DNA from: Synchiropus splendidus
Taxonomy: Eukaryota > Chordata > Actinopteri > Syngnathiformes > Callionymidae
DNA: 64,000 bases
Direction of reading: 5' to 3'
NCBI RefSeq assembly: GCF_027744825.2
Contig: NC_071339.1
Span: 27,575,501-27,639,500, forward strand
Below the pieces are notes generated by a model, which worked only from the letters and a program-made list of their open reading frames with translations, was not told the origin of the DNA and made no database searches. Each line of letters starts with the position of its first letter. Within the stretch, counting starts at the first letter, position 1. A program made the translations under genes and the position numbers. Positions 29,166 to 41,511 of the stretch are shown piece by piece.

Positions 29166-31289
29166 AGTGGGAGGAGAAAATTTCATGTTCTTAAGCTTCC
29201 CTGCATAGTTATGGCACAATGCAGAAAACGCGTTTTCAGTCTGAGATAACATGGGTTCAGAAACGCCAAACATAAAAATGTTGATAACTTAGGAAAAACA
29301 CTTCAGACAGCTTAGATTTGATGTGCAACTGCTAGAAAGACCATTTCTGCTCTGGTGGGAGGTGAAAATTTCATGTTCTGAAGCTTCCCTGCAAAGTTAT
29401 GGCACAATGCAGAAAAGGCGTTTTCAGCCTGAGATAAGGTGGGTTCCGGAACGCCAACCATAAAAATGTTGATAACTTTGGAAAAACATTTCAGACAGCT
29501 TAGATTTGATCTGCAACTACTAGAAAGTCTCTTTCTGCTATTGTGGGAGGTGAAAATGTCATGTTCTGAAGCTTTATGCAAAGTTATGGCACAATGCGTA
29601 AAACGCGTTTTCAGCCTGAGATAAGGCCGATTCTCGAACGCCAAACATAAAAATGTTGATAACTTTGACATAACACTTCAGAGAGCTTAGAATTGATGTG
29701 CAACTACGAGAAAGACCCTTTCTGATATAGTCGGAGGTAATAATTTCATGTTCTGAAGCTTCCCTGCAAAGTTATGGGACAATGCGAAAAATGCGTTTTC
29801 AGCCTGAGATAAGGTCAATTACGGAACGCCAAACATAAAAATGGTGATAACTTTGGAAAAACAATTCAGACAGCTTAGATTTGATGTGCAACTACGAGAA
29901 AGACCGTTTCTGCTATAGTGGGTGGTGAAATTTTCATGTTCTGAAGCTTCCCCGCAAAGTTATGGCAAAATGCGTAAAACGCGTTTTCATCCTGAGATAA
30001 GGTCGATTCCGGAACGCCAAACGTAAAAATGTTGATAACTTAGGAAAAACACTTCAGACAGCTTAGATTTGATGTGGAACTACTAGAAAGACCCTTTCTG
30101 CTATAGTGGGTGGTGAAATTTTCATGTTCTGAAGCTTCCCTGCAAAGTTATTGTAAAATGCGTAAAACGCGTTTTCAGCCTGAGATAAGGTCGATTCAGG
30201 AACGCCAAACATAAAAATGTTGAAAACTTTCAAAAAACACTTCATACAGCTTAGATTTTATGTGCAGCTACGAGAGAGACCCTTTCTGCTATAATGGGAA
30301 TTGAAATTTTCATGTTCTGAAGCTTCCCTGCAAAGTTTTGGCACAAAGCAGAAAACGCGTTTTCAGACTGAGATAGGGTGGGTTCCGGAACCGGAAAAAA
30401 AAAAATGTTGATAACTTAGGAAAAACACTGCAGACAGCTTAGATTTGATGTGCAACTACTAGAAAGACCCTTTCTGCTATAGTGGGACGTGAAAATTTCA
30501 TGTTCTAAATCTTCCCTGCATAGTTATGGCACAATGCGTAAAACGCGTTTTCAGCCTAGGATAAGGTTGATTCCGGAACGCCAAACATAAAAATGTTGAT
30601 AACTTTGGAAAATCAATTCAGACAGCTTAGATTTGATGTGCAACTACGAGAAAGACCCTTTCTGAAATAGTGGGAGGTAATAATTTCATGTTCTGAAGCT
30701 TCCCTGCAAAGTTATGGGACAATGCGAAAAATGCGTTTTCAGCCTGAGATAAGGTCAATTACGGAACGCCAAACATAAAAATGGTGATAACTTTGGAAAA
30801 ACAATTCAGACAGCTTAAATTTGATGTGCAACTACTAGAAAGACCCTTTCTGATATAGTGGGAGGTGAAAATTTCATGTTCTGAAGCTTCCCTGCAAAGT
30901 TATGGCACAAAGCAGAAAACGCGTTTTCAACCTGAGAGAAGGTGGGTTCCGGAACCGCAAAAAAAAAAATGTTGATAACTTTGGAAAAACACTGCAGACA
31001 GCTTAGATTTGATGTGCAACTACGAGAAAGACCCTTTCTGAAATAGTGGGAGGTAATAATTTCATGTTCTGAAGCTGAGATAAGGTCAATTACGGAACGC
31101 CAAACATAAAAATGGTGATAACTTTGGAAAAACAATTCAGACAGCTTAAATTTGATGTGCAACTACTAGAAAGACCCTTTCTGCTATAGTGGGAGGTGAA
31201 ATTTTCATGTTCTGTAGCTTCCCTGCAAAGTTATGGCAAAATGCGTAAAACGCGTTTTAAGCCTGAGATAAGGTCGATTCCGGAACGCC

Positions 31290-31325
31290 AACCTTATCCT
31301 AGGCTGAAAACGCGTTTTACGCATT
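31290..31325 (-). repeat. 36-bp inverted patch inside a satellite monomer
   Basis: This segment is the exact reverse complement of the normal monomer stretch from AATGCGTAAAACG through CAGCCTAGGATAAGGTT. It is flanked on both sides by the same CCGGAACGCCA sequence. The inverted patch contains the central dyad AAAACGCGTTTT. It is the only place in the array where I see reversed orientation. Confidence 0.9.
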
Positions 31326-34300
31326 CCGGAACGCCAAACATAAAAATGTTGATAACTTCGGAAAAACACTTCAGACAGCTTAGATTTGATGTACAAGTAC
31401 GAGAAAGACCCTTTCTGCTATAGTGGGAGGTGAAAATTTAATGTTCTGAAGCTTCCCTGCAAAGTTATGGCACAATGCAGAAAACGCGTTTTCAGCCTGA
31501 GATAAGGTGGGTTCCAGAACGCCAAACATAAAAATGTTGATAACTTTGACAAAACACTTCAGAGAGCTTAAATTTGATGTCCAACTACGATAAAGACCCT
31601 TTCTGATATAGTGGGAGGTAATAATTTCATGTTCTGAAGCTTCCCTGCAAAGTTATGGGACAATGCGAAAAATGCGTTTTCAGCCTGAGATAAGGTCAAT
31701 TACGGAACGCCAAACTTAAAAATGGTGATAACTTTCGAAAAACAATTCAGACAGCTTAGATTTGATGTGCAACTACGAGAAATAACGTTTCTGCTATAAT
31801 GGGGGGTGAAATTTACATGTTCTGAAGTTTTATGCAAAGTTATGGCACAATGCGTAAAACACGTTTTCAGCCTGAGATAAGGTCGATTCCGGAACGCCAA
31901 ACATAAAAATGTTGATAACTTATGAAAAACACTTCAGAGAGCTTAGATTTGATGTGCAACTACTAGAAAGATCCATTCTGATATAGTGGGAAGTGAAAAG
32001 TCCATGTTCTGAAGCTTCCGTGCAAAGTTATGGCACAATGCAGAAAACACGTTTTCAGCCTGAGATAAGGTGGGTTCCGGAACGCCAAACATAAAAGTCT
32101 TGATAACTTTGGAAAAACACTTCAGACAGCTTAGATTTGATATGCAATTACTGGAAAGACCATTTCTGCTACAGTGGGAGGTTAAAATTTCATGTTCTGA
32201 AGCTTCCCTGCAAAGTTTTGGCACAATGCAGAAAACCCGTTTTCAGCCTGAGACAAGGTTGGTTCCGGAACGCCAAACATAAAAATGATGATAACTTTGG
32301 AAAAACACTTCAGACGGTATAGATTTGATGTGCAACTACTAGAAAGACCCTTTCTGCTATAGTGGGAGGAGAAAATTTCATGTTCTTAAGCTTCCCTGCA
32401 TAGTTATGGCACAATGCAGAAAACGCGTTTTCAGTATGAGATAACATGGGTTCAGAAACGCCAAACATAAAAATGTTGATAACTTAGGAAAAACACTTCA
32501 GACAGCTTAGATTTGATGTGCAACTGCTAGAAAGACCATTTCTGCTCTCGTGGGAGGTGAAAATTTCATGTTCTGAAGCTTCCCAGCAAAGTTATGGCAC
32601 AATGCAGAAAACGCGTTTTCAGCCTGAGATAAGGTGGGTTCCGGAACGTCAAACATAAAAATGTTGATAACTTTGGAAAAACATTTCAGACAGCTTAGAT
32701 TTGATGTGCAACTACGAGAAAGACCCTTTCTGATATAGTGGGAGGTGAAAATTTCATGTTCTGAAGCTTCCCTGCAAAGTTATGGAACAATGCAGAAAAC
32801 GCGTTTTCAGCTTGAGATAAGGTCGATTCCGGAACGCCAAACATAAAAATTGCGATAACTTTGGAAAAACACTCCAGACAGCTTTAATTTGATGTGCAAC
32901 TACGTGAAAGACCCTTTCTGATATAGTGGGAGTTAAAAATTTCATGTTCTGAAGCTTCCCTGCAAAGTTATGGGACAATGCGAAAAACGCGTTTTCAGCC
33001 TGAAATAAGGTCGATTCCGGAACGCCAAACATAAAAAAGTTGATAACTTTGGAAAAACACTTCAGACATCTTAGATTTGATGTGCAACTACGAGAAAGAC
33101 CGTATCTGCTATAGTGGGTGGTGAAATTTTCATGTTCTGAAGCTTCCCTGCAAAGTTACGGCAAAATGCGTAAAACCCGTTTTCAGCCTGAGATAAGGTC
33201 GATTCCGGAACGCCAAACCTAAAAATGTTGATAACTTAGGAAAAACACTTCAGACAGCTTAGATTTGATGTGCAACTACTAGAAAGACCCTTTCTGCTTT
33301 CGTGGGACGTGAAAATTTCATGTTCTGAAGCTACTCTGCAAAGTTATGGCACAATGCAGAAAACGCATTTTCAGCCTGAGATAAGGTGGGTTCCGGAACG
33401 CCAAACATAAAAATGTTGATAACTTTGGGAAAACACTTCAAACACCTTAGATTTGATGTGCAACTACGAGAAAGACCCTTTGTGCTATAGTGGGAGGTTA
33501 AAATTTTATGTTAAGAAGCTTCTCTGCGAAGTTATAGCACAATGCAGAAAACGAATTTTGAGCCTGAGATAAGGTCGATTTCGGAACGGTAAACATAAAA
33601 GTGTTGATAACTTTGGAAAAACACTTCAGACAGCTTAGATTTAATGTGCGACTACTAGAAAAACCCTTTCTGCTATAGTGGGAGGTTCAAATTTCATGTT
33701 CTGAAGCTTCCCTGCAAAGTTATGGCACAAAGCAGGAAACTCATTTTCAGCCTGAGATAAAGTGGGTTCCGGAACGGCAAACATAAACATGTTGATAACT
33801 TTGAAAAAACGCTTCAGACAGATTATATTTGAAGTGCAACTACTAGAAAAACCCTTTCTCCGATAGTGGGATCTGAAAAATTCATCTTCTGAAGCTTCTC
33901 CGCAAAGTTATTGCACAATGCAGAAAACGCGTTTTCAGCCTGAGACAACGTGGGTTCCGGAACGCCAAACATAAAAATGTTGATAACTTTGGAAAAAAAA
34001 CTTTAGACAGCTTAGATTTGATGAGCAACTACTAGTAAGACCCTTTCTGCTATCGTGGGACCTGAAAATTTCATGTTCTGAAGCTTCCCTGCAAAGTTAT
34101 GGCACAAAGCAGAAAACTCGTTTTCAGCCTGAGAAACGGTGGGTTCCGGAACGCCAAACATAAAAATGTTGATAACTTTGAAAAAACACTTCAGACAGAT
34201 TAGATTTGATGTGCAACTACTAGAAAAACCCTTTCTACTGTCATGGGAGGTGAAAATGTCATGTTCTGAAGCTTCCCTGCAAAGTTATTGCACAATGCAG

Positions 34301-36012
34301 AAAACGCGATTTCAAACTGAGATTAGGTCGATTCCGGAACGCCAAACATAAAAATGTTGATAACTTTGGAAAAACACTTCAGGCAGCTTAGATTTGATGT
34401 GCAACAACAAGAAAGACCCTTTCTGCTATAGTGGGAGGTGAAAATTTCATGTTCTGAAGCTTCCCTGCAAAGTTATTGCACAATGCAGAAAACGCGATTT
34501 CAAACTGAGATTAGGTCGATTCCGGAACGCCAAAAATAAAAATGTTGATAACTTTGGAAAAACACTTCAGGCAGCTTAGATTTGATGGGCAACTACGAGA
34601 AAGACCCTTTCTGCTATAGTGGGAGGTGAAAATTTCATGTTCTGAAGGTTCCCTGCAAAGTTATGGCACAATGCGTAAAACGCGATTTCAGCCTGAGATA
34701 AGGTCGATTCCGGAACGCCAAACATAAAAATGTTGATAACTTTGGAAAAACACTTCAGACAGCTTAGATTTGATGTGCATCTACTAGAAAGACCCTTTCT
34801 GCTATAGTGGGAGGTGAAAATTTCATGTTCTGAAGCTTCCCTGCAAAGGTATTGCACAATGCAGAAAACGCGATTTCAAACTGAGATAAGTTCGATTCCG
34901 GAACGCCAAACATAAAAATGTTGATAACTTTGGAAAAACACTTCAGACAGCTTAGATTTGTTGAGCATCTACGAGAAAGACCCTTTCTGCTATTGTGGGA
35001 GGTGAAAATTTCATGATCTGAAGCTTCCCTGCACAGTTATTGCACAATGCAGAAAACGCGTTTTCAAACTGAGATTAGGTCGATTCCGGAACGCCAAACA
35101 TAAAAATGTTGGTAACTTTGGAAAATCACTTCTGACAGCTTAGATTTAATGTCCAACTACGAGAAAGACCCTTTCTGATATAGTGGGAGGTGAAAATGTC
35201 ATGTTCTGAAGCTTCCCTGCAAAGTTATGGGACAATGCGAAAAATGCGTTTTCAGCCTGAGATAAGGTCGATTCCGGAACGCCAAACATAAAAATGTTGA
35301 TAACTTTGGAAAAACACTTCAGACAGCTTAGATTTGAAGTGCAAGTACCATAAAGACCCTTTCTGCTATAGTGGGAGGTGAAATTTTCATGTTCTGAAGG
35401 TTCCCTCCAAAGTTATGGCACAATGCGTAAACCGCGATTTCAGCATGAGATAAGGTCGATTGCGGAACGCCAAACATAAAAATGTTGATAACTTTGACAA
35501 AACACTTCAGACAGCTTAGATTTGATGTGTGACTACGAGGAAGACCCTTTCTGCTATAGTGGGAGGTGAAAATTTCATGTTCTGAAGGTTCCCTGCAAAG
35601 TTATGGCACAAAGCGTAAAACGCGATTTCAGCCTGAGATAAGGTCGATTCCGGAACGCCAAACATAAAAATTGTGATAACTTTGACAAAACACTCATACA
35701 GCTTAGATTTGATGTGCATCGACTAGTAAGATGCTTTCTGCTATAGTGGGAGGTGAAAATTTCATGTTCTGAAGCTTCCCTGCAAAGGTATTGCGCAATG
35801 CAGAAAACGCGTTTTCAAACTGAGATTAGGTCGATTCCGGAACGACAAACATAAAAATGTTGATAACTTTGGAAAAACACTTCAGACAGCTTAGATTTGA
35901 TGTGCAACTACGAGAAAGACCCTTTCTGCTATAGTGGGAGGTGAAAATTTCATTTTCCGAAGCTTCCCTGCAAAGTTATGGAACAATGCAGAAAACGCGT
36001 TTTCAGCCTGAG

Positions 36013-36025
36013 ATAAGGTCGATTC
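36013..36025 (+). repeat. Target-site duplication, left copy
   Basis: ATAAGGTCGATTC is ordinary satellite sequence immediately before the LINE and is repeated exactly at 39024-39036 after it. The preceding base differs (G here, A there), fixing the duplication at 13 bp. Confidence 0.9.
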
Positions 36026-38994
36026 TCTCTCTCTCTAGAGAACTAGGTAGCAGTCGGGGCCGGGGGGCCCGACGACCTGGTTCGTGTGGACATTCTCTGG
36101 CTCTTGGGACATGGAATGTCACTTCGCTGGGGGGGAAAGAGCCTGAGCTTGTGCAGGAGGTTGAGAGGTACCGGCTAGATATAGTCGGGCTCTCCTCCAC
36201 GCACAGCCTGGGCTCTGGAACCCAACTCCTTGAGAAAGGCTGGACCCTCTACTTTTCTGGAGTTGTCCGTGGGGAGAGGCGGCGGGCTGGCGTAGGCTTG
36301 CTCATAGCCCCGCAGCTCTGCAGCTTCGTGTTGGGGTTTACCCCGGTGAACGAGAGGGTCGCGTCCCTACGCCTACGGGTTGGGGACAGGTGTCTCACAG
36401 CGGTTGCGGCTTACGGGCCGAACAGCAGTGTAGACTACCCGGCTTTCTTGGAGTCACTGGGAGGGGTACTCGACAGTGCCCCAACCGGGGACTCCATTGT
36501 TCTACTGGGAGACTTCAACGCCCACGTGGGCAATGACAGCAAGACCTGGAGGGGCGTGATTGGGAAGAACGGCCTACCCGATCTGAACCCGAGCGGTGTT
36601 CTATTACTGGACTTCTGTGCCACCCACAGTTTGTCCATAACGAACACCATGTTTGAGCACAAGGGTGTCCATAAGTGCTCATGGCACCAGGACACCCTTG
36701 GCCGGAGGTCTATGATAGACTTTGTGATCGTGTCATCTGACCTTCGGCCACGTGTCTTGGACACTCGGGTGAAGAGAGGGGCAGAGCTGTCAACTGATCA
36801 CCACCTGGTGGTGAGTGCGATCCGCTGGCAGGGGAGGAAGCCGGTCAGACCGGGCAGGCCCAAACGTATTGTGAGGGTCTGCTGGGAACGCCTGGCGGAA
36901 CCCACTGTCAGTGGGGTCTTTAACTCCCACCTTCGGGAGAGTTTCTCCCAGATCCCGAGGGAGGTAGGTGACATGGAGTCTGAGTGGTCCATGTTCTCCT
37001 CCTCCATTGTCAGTGCGGCTGCACGCAGTTGTGGTCGCAAGGTCTCCGGTGCCTGTCGCGGCGGCAATCCCCGAACCCGGTGGTGGACACCGAAAGTAAG
37101 GGATGCCGTCAGGCTGAAGAAGGAGTCCTATCGGGTCTTGATGGCCTGTGGGACTCCTGAGGCAGCTGACGTGTACCGGCAGGCCAGGCGTGCCGCTTCC
37201 CGTGCAGTCTTGGAGGCAAAAACTCGGGTCTGGGAGGAGTTCGGAGAGGCCATGGAGGAGGACTATTGGTCGGCCTCGAAGAAGTTCTGGCAAACCGTCC
37301 GTCGACTCGGAAGGGGGAAGCAGTGCCTCACCAGTGCTGTTTACAGCGAGGGTGGGGGACTGCTGACCTCGACTGGTGATGTTGTCGGGCGGTGGAAAGA
37401 ATACTTCGAGGGTCTCCTCAATCCCGTCGTCACGTCTTCCACTCAGGAAGCGGGGACTGAGGACTCGGATGGCTCTCTCATCACCCGGGCCGAAGTCACC
37501 GAGGTTGTTCGTAAGCTCCTCGGTGGTAGGGCCCCGGGAGTGGATGAGATCCGTCCGGAGTATCTGAAATCCCTGGATGTTGTAGGGCTGTCGTGGCTGA
37601 CACGTCTCTGCAACATCGCGTGGCAGTCGAGGACAGTGCCTCTGGATTGGCAGACCGGGGTGGTGGTCCCCCTGTTTAAGAAAGGGGACCGGAGGGTGTG
37701 TTCCAACTATAGGGGGATCACACTCCTCAGCCTCCCTGGAAAAGTCTATTCCAGGGTACTAGAGAGGAGACTTCGGCCAATAGTCGAACCTCTGATCCAG
37801 GAGGAACAGTGTGGTTTTCGTCCCGGTCGTGGAACACTGGACCAGCTCTATACCCTCCGCCGGGTGCTCGAGGGTTCATGGGAGTTCGCCCAACCAGTCC
37901 ACATGTGCTTTGTGGATTTGGAGAAGGCGTTCGACCGTGTCCCTCGCGGCGTCCTGTGGGGGGTGCTCCGGGAATATGGGGTGCGGGACCCTCTGCTAGG
38001 GGCTGTCCGCTCCTTGTATGACCGGAGCAGGAGCATGGTTCGCATTGCCGGCAGGAAATCAGACCTGTTCCCGGTGCATGTTGGTCTCCGCCAGGGCTGC
38101 CCTTTGTCACCGGTTCTGTTCATCACTTTTATGGACAGAATTTCTAGGCGTAGCCAGGGGGCGGAGGGGATCCGGTTCGGGAACCACAGAATTTCATCTC
38201 TGCTATTTGCGGACGATGTTGTTCTGCTGGCCTCATCGGACCGGGACCTTCAGCATGCGCTGGGTCGGTTTGCAGCCGAGTGTGAAGCGGCCGGGATGAG
38301 GATCAGCACCTCCAAGTCTGAGGCCATGGTTCTCGACCGGAACACGGTGGTTTGCTCTCTCCAGGTTGGTGGAGAGGTCTTGCCTCAAGTGGCGGAGTTT
38401 AAGTATCTCGGGGTCTTGTTCTCGAGTGAGGGAAAAAGGGAGCGTGGGATTGATAGACGGGTTGGTGCAGCGGCGGCAGTGATGCGGTCGCTGTATCGGA
38501 CCGTCGTGGTGAAGAGAGAGCTGAGTCACAAGACGAAGCTCTCGATTTACCGATCGATCTACGTTCCCACCCTCACCTATGGTCACGAGCTTTGGGTAGT
38601 GACCGAAAGGATGAGATCGCGGATACAAGCGGCTGAGATGAGTTTCCTCCGCAGGGTGGCTGGGCGCACCCTTAGAGATAGGGTGAGGAGCTCGGTCATC
38701 CGGGAGGAGCTCGGGGTGGAGCCGCTGCTCCTCCACATCGAGAGGAACCAGCTGAGGTGGCTCGGGCATCTGATCCGGATGCCCCCTGGACGCCTCCCTG
38801 GGGAGGTGTTCCGGGCATGTCCTACCGGGAGGAGACCCCGGGGAAGACCCAGGACTCGCTGGAGAGATTATGTCTCCGGTCTGGCCTGGGAACGCCTCGG
38901 GATCCCCCGGGAGGAGCTGGAGGAGGTTTGTGCGGACCGGGAAGTTTGGGCTTCCTTGCTCCGAATGCTGCCTCCGCGACCCGACCCCGGATAA
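36026..38994 (+). CDS. RTE/Rex3-like endonuclease-reverse transcriptase ORF, 5' end missing
   Basis: About 989 codons without a stop, ending in TAA just before the element tail. An apurinic-endonuclease-like (EEP) domain comes first: GTWNV near the start, GDFNAHVGN, and the STDHH motif near its end. Where many EEP enzymes have a catalytic Glu (L-x-E-T), this one reads L-S-S-T-H. I recall that as normal in this fish lineage, so it is not necessarily inactivating. The reverse transcriptase follows, with the FRPGRGT region, the [10 protein letters not shown] motif (catalytic Asp), LRQGCPLSP, and FADD at bases 38206-38217 as the active-site pair. A C-terminal region with [12 protein letters not shown] closes the protein. 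The ORF stays open upstream through the satellite to a GTG at 35941, but that part is satellite and not a true start. It nicks target DNA and primes reverse transcription there. Confidence 0.9.
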
Positions 38995-39023
38995 GCGGCA
39001 GAAGAAGGTGAAGGTGAAGGTGA
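36026..39023 (+). mobile_element. RTE-clade (Rex3-like) non-LTR retrotransposon
   Basis: A 2998-bp insertion in the satellite with an exact 13-bp target-site duplication. It begins with a CT-rich stretch and a GC-rich 5' part, has one long ORF, and ends a few bases after the stop in a short repeat tail of GAAGGT units. One ORF with endonuclease and reverse transcriptase, a tiny 3' UTR and a microsatellite-like tail are hallmarks of the RTE clade. The ORF end (PPRPDPG-stop followed by GCGGCAGAAGA) matches the 3' end I recall for the abundant fish Rex3-type element. No ATG precedes the endonuclease domain, so the copy is probably slightly 5'-truncated. Confidence 0.88.
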
Positions 39024-39036
39024 ATAAGGTCGATTC
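39024..39036 (+). repeat. Target-site duplication, right copy
   Basis: Exact repeat of 36013-36025. The interrupted satellite monomer resumes from here (CGGAACGCC). Confidence 0.9.
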
Positions 39037-41511
39037 CGGAACGCCAAACATAAAAATGGTGATAACTCAGGAAAAACACTTCAGACAGCTTAGATTTGAT
39101 GTGCAACTACTAGAAAGACCCTTTCTGCTATAGTGTGAGGTGAAATTTTCATGTTCTGAAGCTTCCCTGCAAAGTCATGGCAAAATGCGTAAAACGCGTT
39201 TTCAGCCTGAGATAAAGTCGATTCCAGAACGCCAAACATAAAAATGTTGTTAACTTTTGAAAAACACTTCAGACAGCTTAGATTTGATGTGCAACGACTT
39301 GAAAGACCCTTTCTCCTGTTGTGGGAGGTGAAAATTTCATGTTCTGAAGCTTCCCTGCAAAGTTATGGCACAATGCAGAAAACACGTTTTCAGACTGAGA
39401 TAAGGTGATTTCCGGAACGCCAAACATAAAGATGTTGATAACTTTGACAAAACACTTCAGACAGCTTAGATTTGATGTGCAACTACTAGAAAGACCCTTT
39501 CTGCTATAGTGGGATGTGAAAATTTCATGTTCTGAAGCTTTATGCAAAGTTATGGCACAATATGTAAAACACGTTTTCAGCCTGAGATAAGGTCGATTCC
39601 GGAACGGCAACCATAAAAATGTAGATAACTTAGGAAAACCACTTCAGACAGCTGAGATTTGATGTGCAACTACTAGAAAGATCCTTTCTGATATAGTGGG
39701 AGGTGAAAAGTCCATGTTCTGAAGCTTCCCTGCAAAGTTATGGCACGATGCGTAAAACGCGATTTCAGCCTGAGATAAGGTGGGTTCCGGAACGCCAAAC
39801 ATAAAAGTGTTGATAACTTTGGAAAAACACTTCAGACAGCTTAAATTTGATATGCAACTACTAGAAAGACCATTTCTGCTACAGTGGGAGGTTAAAATTT
39901 CATGTTCTGAAGCTTCACTGCAGAGTTTTGGCACAATGCAGAAAACGCGTTTTCAGCCTGAGATAAGGTTGGTTCCGGAACGCCAAACATAAAAATGTTG
40001 ATAACTTTGGAAAAACACTTCAGACAGCATAGATTTGATGTGCAACTACTAGAAAGACCCTTTCTGCTATAGGGTGAGGAGAAAATTTCATGTTCTTAAG
40101 CTTCCCTGCAAAGTTTTGGCACAATGCAGAAAACGCGTTTTCAGCCTGAGATAAGGTTGGTTCCGGAACGCCAATCATAAAAATGTTGATAACTTTGAAA
40201 AAACACTTCAGACAGGTTGGATTTGAAGTGCAACTACTAGAAAAACCCTTTCTGCTATAGTGGGATCTGAAAAATTCATGTTCTGAAGCTTCCCAGCAAA
40301 GTTATTGCAAAATGCAGAAAACGTGTTTTCAGCCTGAGATAAGGCGGGCTCCGGAACGCCAAACATAAAAATGTTGATGACTTTGGAAAAACACTTCAGT
40401 CAGCTAAAATTTGATGTGCAACTACTAGAAAGACCCTTTCTGCTATAATGGGAAGTAAAAATGTCATGTTCTGAAGCTTCCCTGCAAAGTTATGGGACAA
40501 TGCAGAAAAACGCTTTTCAGCCTGAGATAAGGTGGGTTTCAGAACGCCAAACATAAAAATGTTGATAACTTTGGAAAAACACTTCAGACAGCTTCGATTT
40601 AATGTGCAAATACTAGAAAAAACTCTGTTTGCTATAGTGGAATGTGAAAAATTCATGTTCTGAAGCTTCCAAGCAAATTATGGCACTAAGCAGAAAACGC
40701 GTTTTCAGCCTTAGATAAGGTTTGTTCCGGAACGCCAAACATAAAAATGTTGATGACTTTGGAAAAACACTTCAGTCAGCTTAAATTTCATGTGCAACTA
40801 CTAGAAAGACCCTTTCTGCTATAGTGGGAGGTGAAATTTTCATTTTCTGAAGCTTCTCTGCAAAGTTATGGCACAATGCAGAAAACGCATTTTCAGCCTG
40901 AGATAAGGTGGGTTCCGGAACGCCAAACATAAAAATGTTGATAACTTTGGGAAAACACTTCAAACACCTGAGATTTGATGTGCAACTACGAGAAAGACCC
41001 TTTGTGCTATAGTGGGAGGTTAAAATTTAATGTTAAGAAGCTTCTCTGCAAAGTTATAGCACAATGCAGAAAACGCATTTTGAGCCTGAGATAAAGTCGA
41101 TTTCAGAACGGTAAACATAAAAGTGTTGATAACTTTGGAAAAACACTTTAGACAGCTTAGATTTAATGTGCAACTACTAGAAAAATCCTTTCTGCTATAG
41201 TGGGAGGTTAAAATTTCATGGTCTGAAGCTTCCCTGCAAAGTTATGGCACAAAGCAGGAAACTCATTTTCAGCCTGAGATAAGGTGGGTTCCGGAACGCC
41301 AAACATAAAAATGTTGATAACTTTGAAAAAACGCTTCAGACAGTTTAGATTTGAAGTGCAACTACTAGAAAAACCCTTTCTCCGATAGTGGGATCTGAAA
41401 AATTCATCTTCTGAAGCTTCCCTGCAAAGTTATTGCACAATGCAGAAAACGCGTTTTCAGCCTGAGATAAGGCGGGCTCCGGAACGCCAAACATAAAAAT
41501 GTTGATAACTT
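39024..41511 (+). repeat. 188-bp satellite array, right segment
   Basis: About 13 diverged monomers continuing the same array and orientation. The array ends abruptly inside a monomer (GTTGATAACTT) where the left LTR of the retroelement begins. No satellite is seen anywhere to the right of this point in the window. Confidence 0.95.

Larger units (their letters stand above)
1..36025 (+). repeat. 188-bp satellite array, left segment
   Basis: Head-to-tail tandem repeat with a period of 188 bp: the landmark TGTTGATAAC/TGTTCATAAC falls at positions 5, 193 and 381. About 190 monomers lie in this segment, all in one orientation. A consensus monomer contains, in order, the dyads GAAGCTTC, GAAAACGCGTTTTC and TTCCGGAA. 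Because 188 is not a multiple of three, reading frames break about once per monomer, which produces many meaningless 60-110 codon ORFs on both strands. Two monomer variants are visible: CAGAAAACGCG with CTACTAG dominates the first 14 kb, and CGTAAAACGCG with CTACGAG appears from about 14.3 kb onwards. Monomer length and array size fit a centromeric or pericentromeric satellite, which is an inference. The array runs off the left edge of the window. Confidence 0.97.
29166..36025 (+). repeat. Monomeric, diverged satellite
   Basis: About 36 monomers without long-range periodicity. Divergence between neighbours is visibly higher than in the left half. Damaged units include one near 31076 where GAAGCT is joined directly to GAGATAAGG, a loss of roughly 55 bases, and the small inverted patch at 31290-31325. 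No gene is visible. Confidence 0.85.

Noticed and set aside
1..36025. CRISPR-like array of regular repeats
   Set aside because: The whole 188-bp unit repeats, with no short repeat/unique spacer alternation, and the context is eukaryotic.
35941..36025. GTG at 35941 as the true start of the LINE protein
   Set aside because: The first 28 codons are satellite sequence, and the element starts at 36026 after the target-site duplication.
36003..39106. Antisense and other-frame ORFs of up to 272 codons inside the LINE
   Set aside because: They are shadows of the GC-rich pol ORF with no domain of their own.
1..41500. Dozens of 60-119-codon ORFs on both strands in the left 41 kb, looking like a repeated protein family
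   Set aside because: They are translations of the 188-bp satellite. The period is not a multiple of three, frames are open on both strands equally, and they vary with the monomer, not with codon positions.
1..41511. CENP-B box in the satellite
   Set aside because: I looked for TTCG-x4-A-x2-CGGG in the consensus monomer on both strands and did not find it. TTCCGGAACG does not fit.
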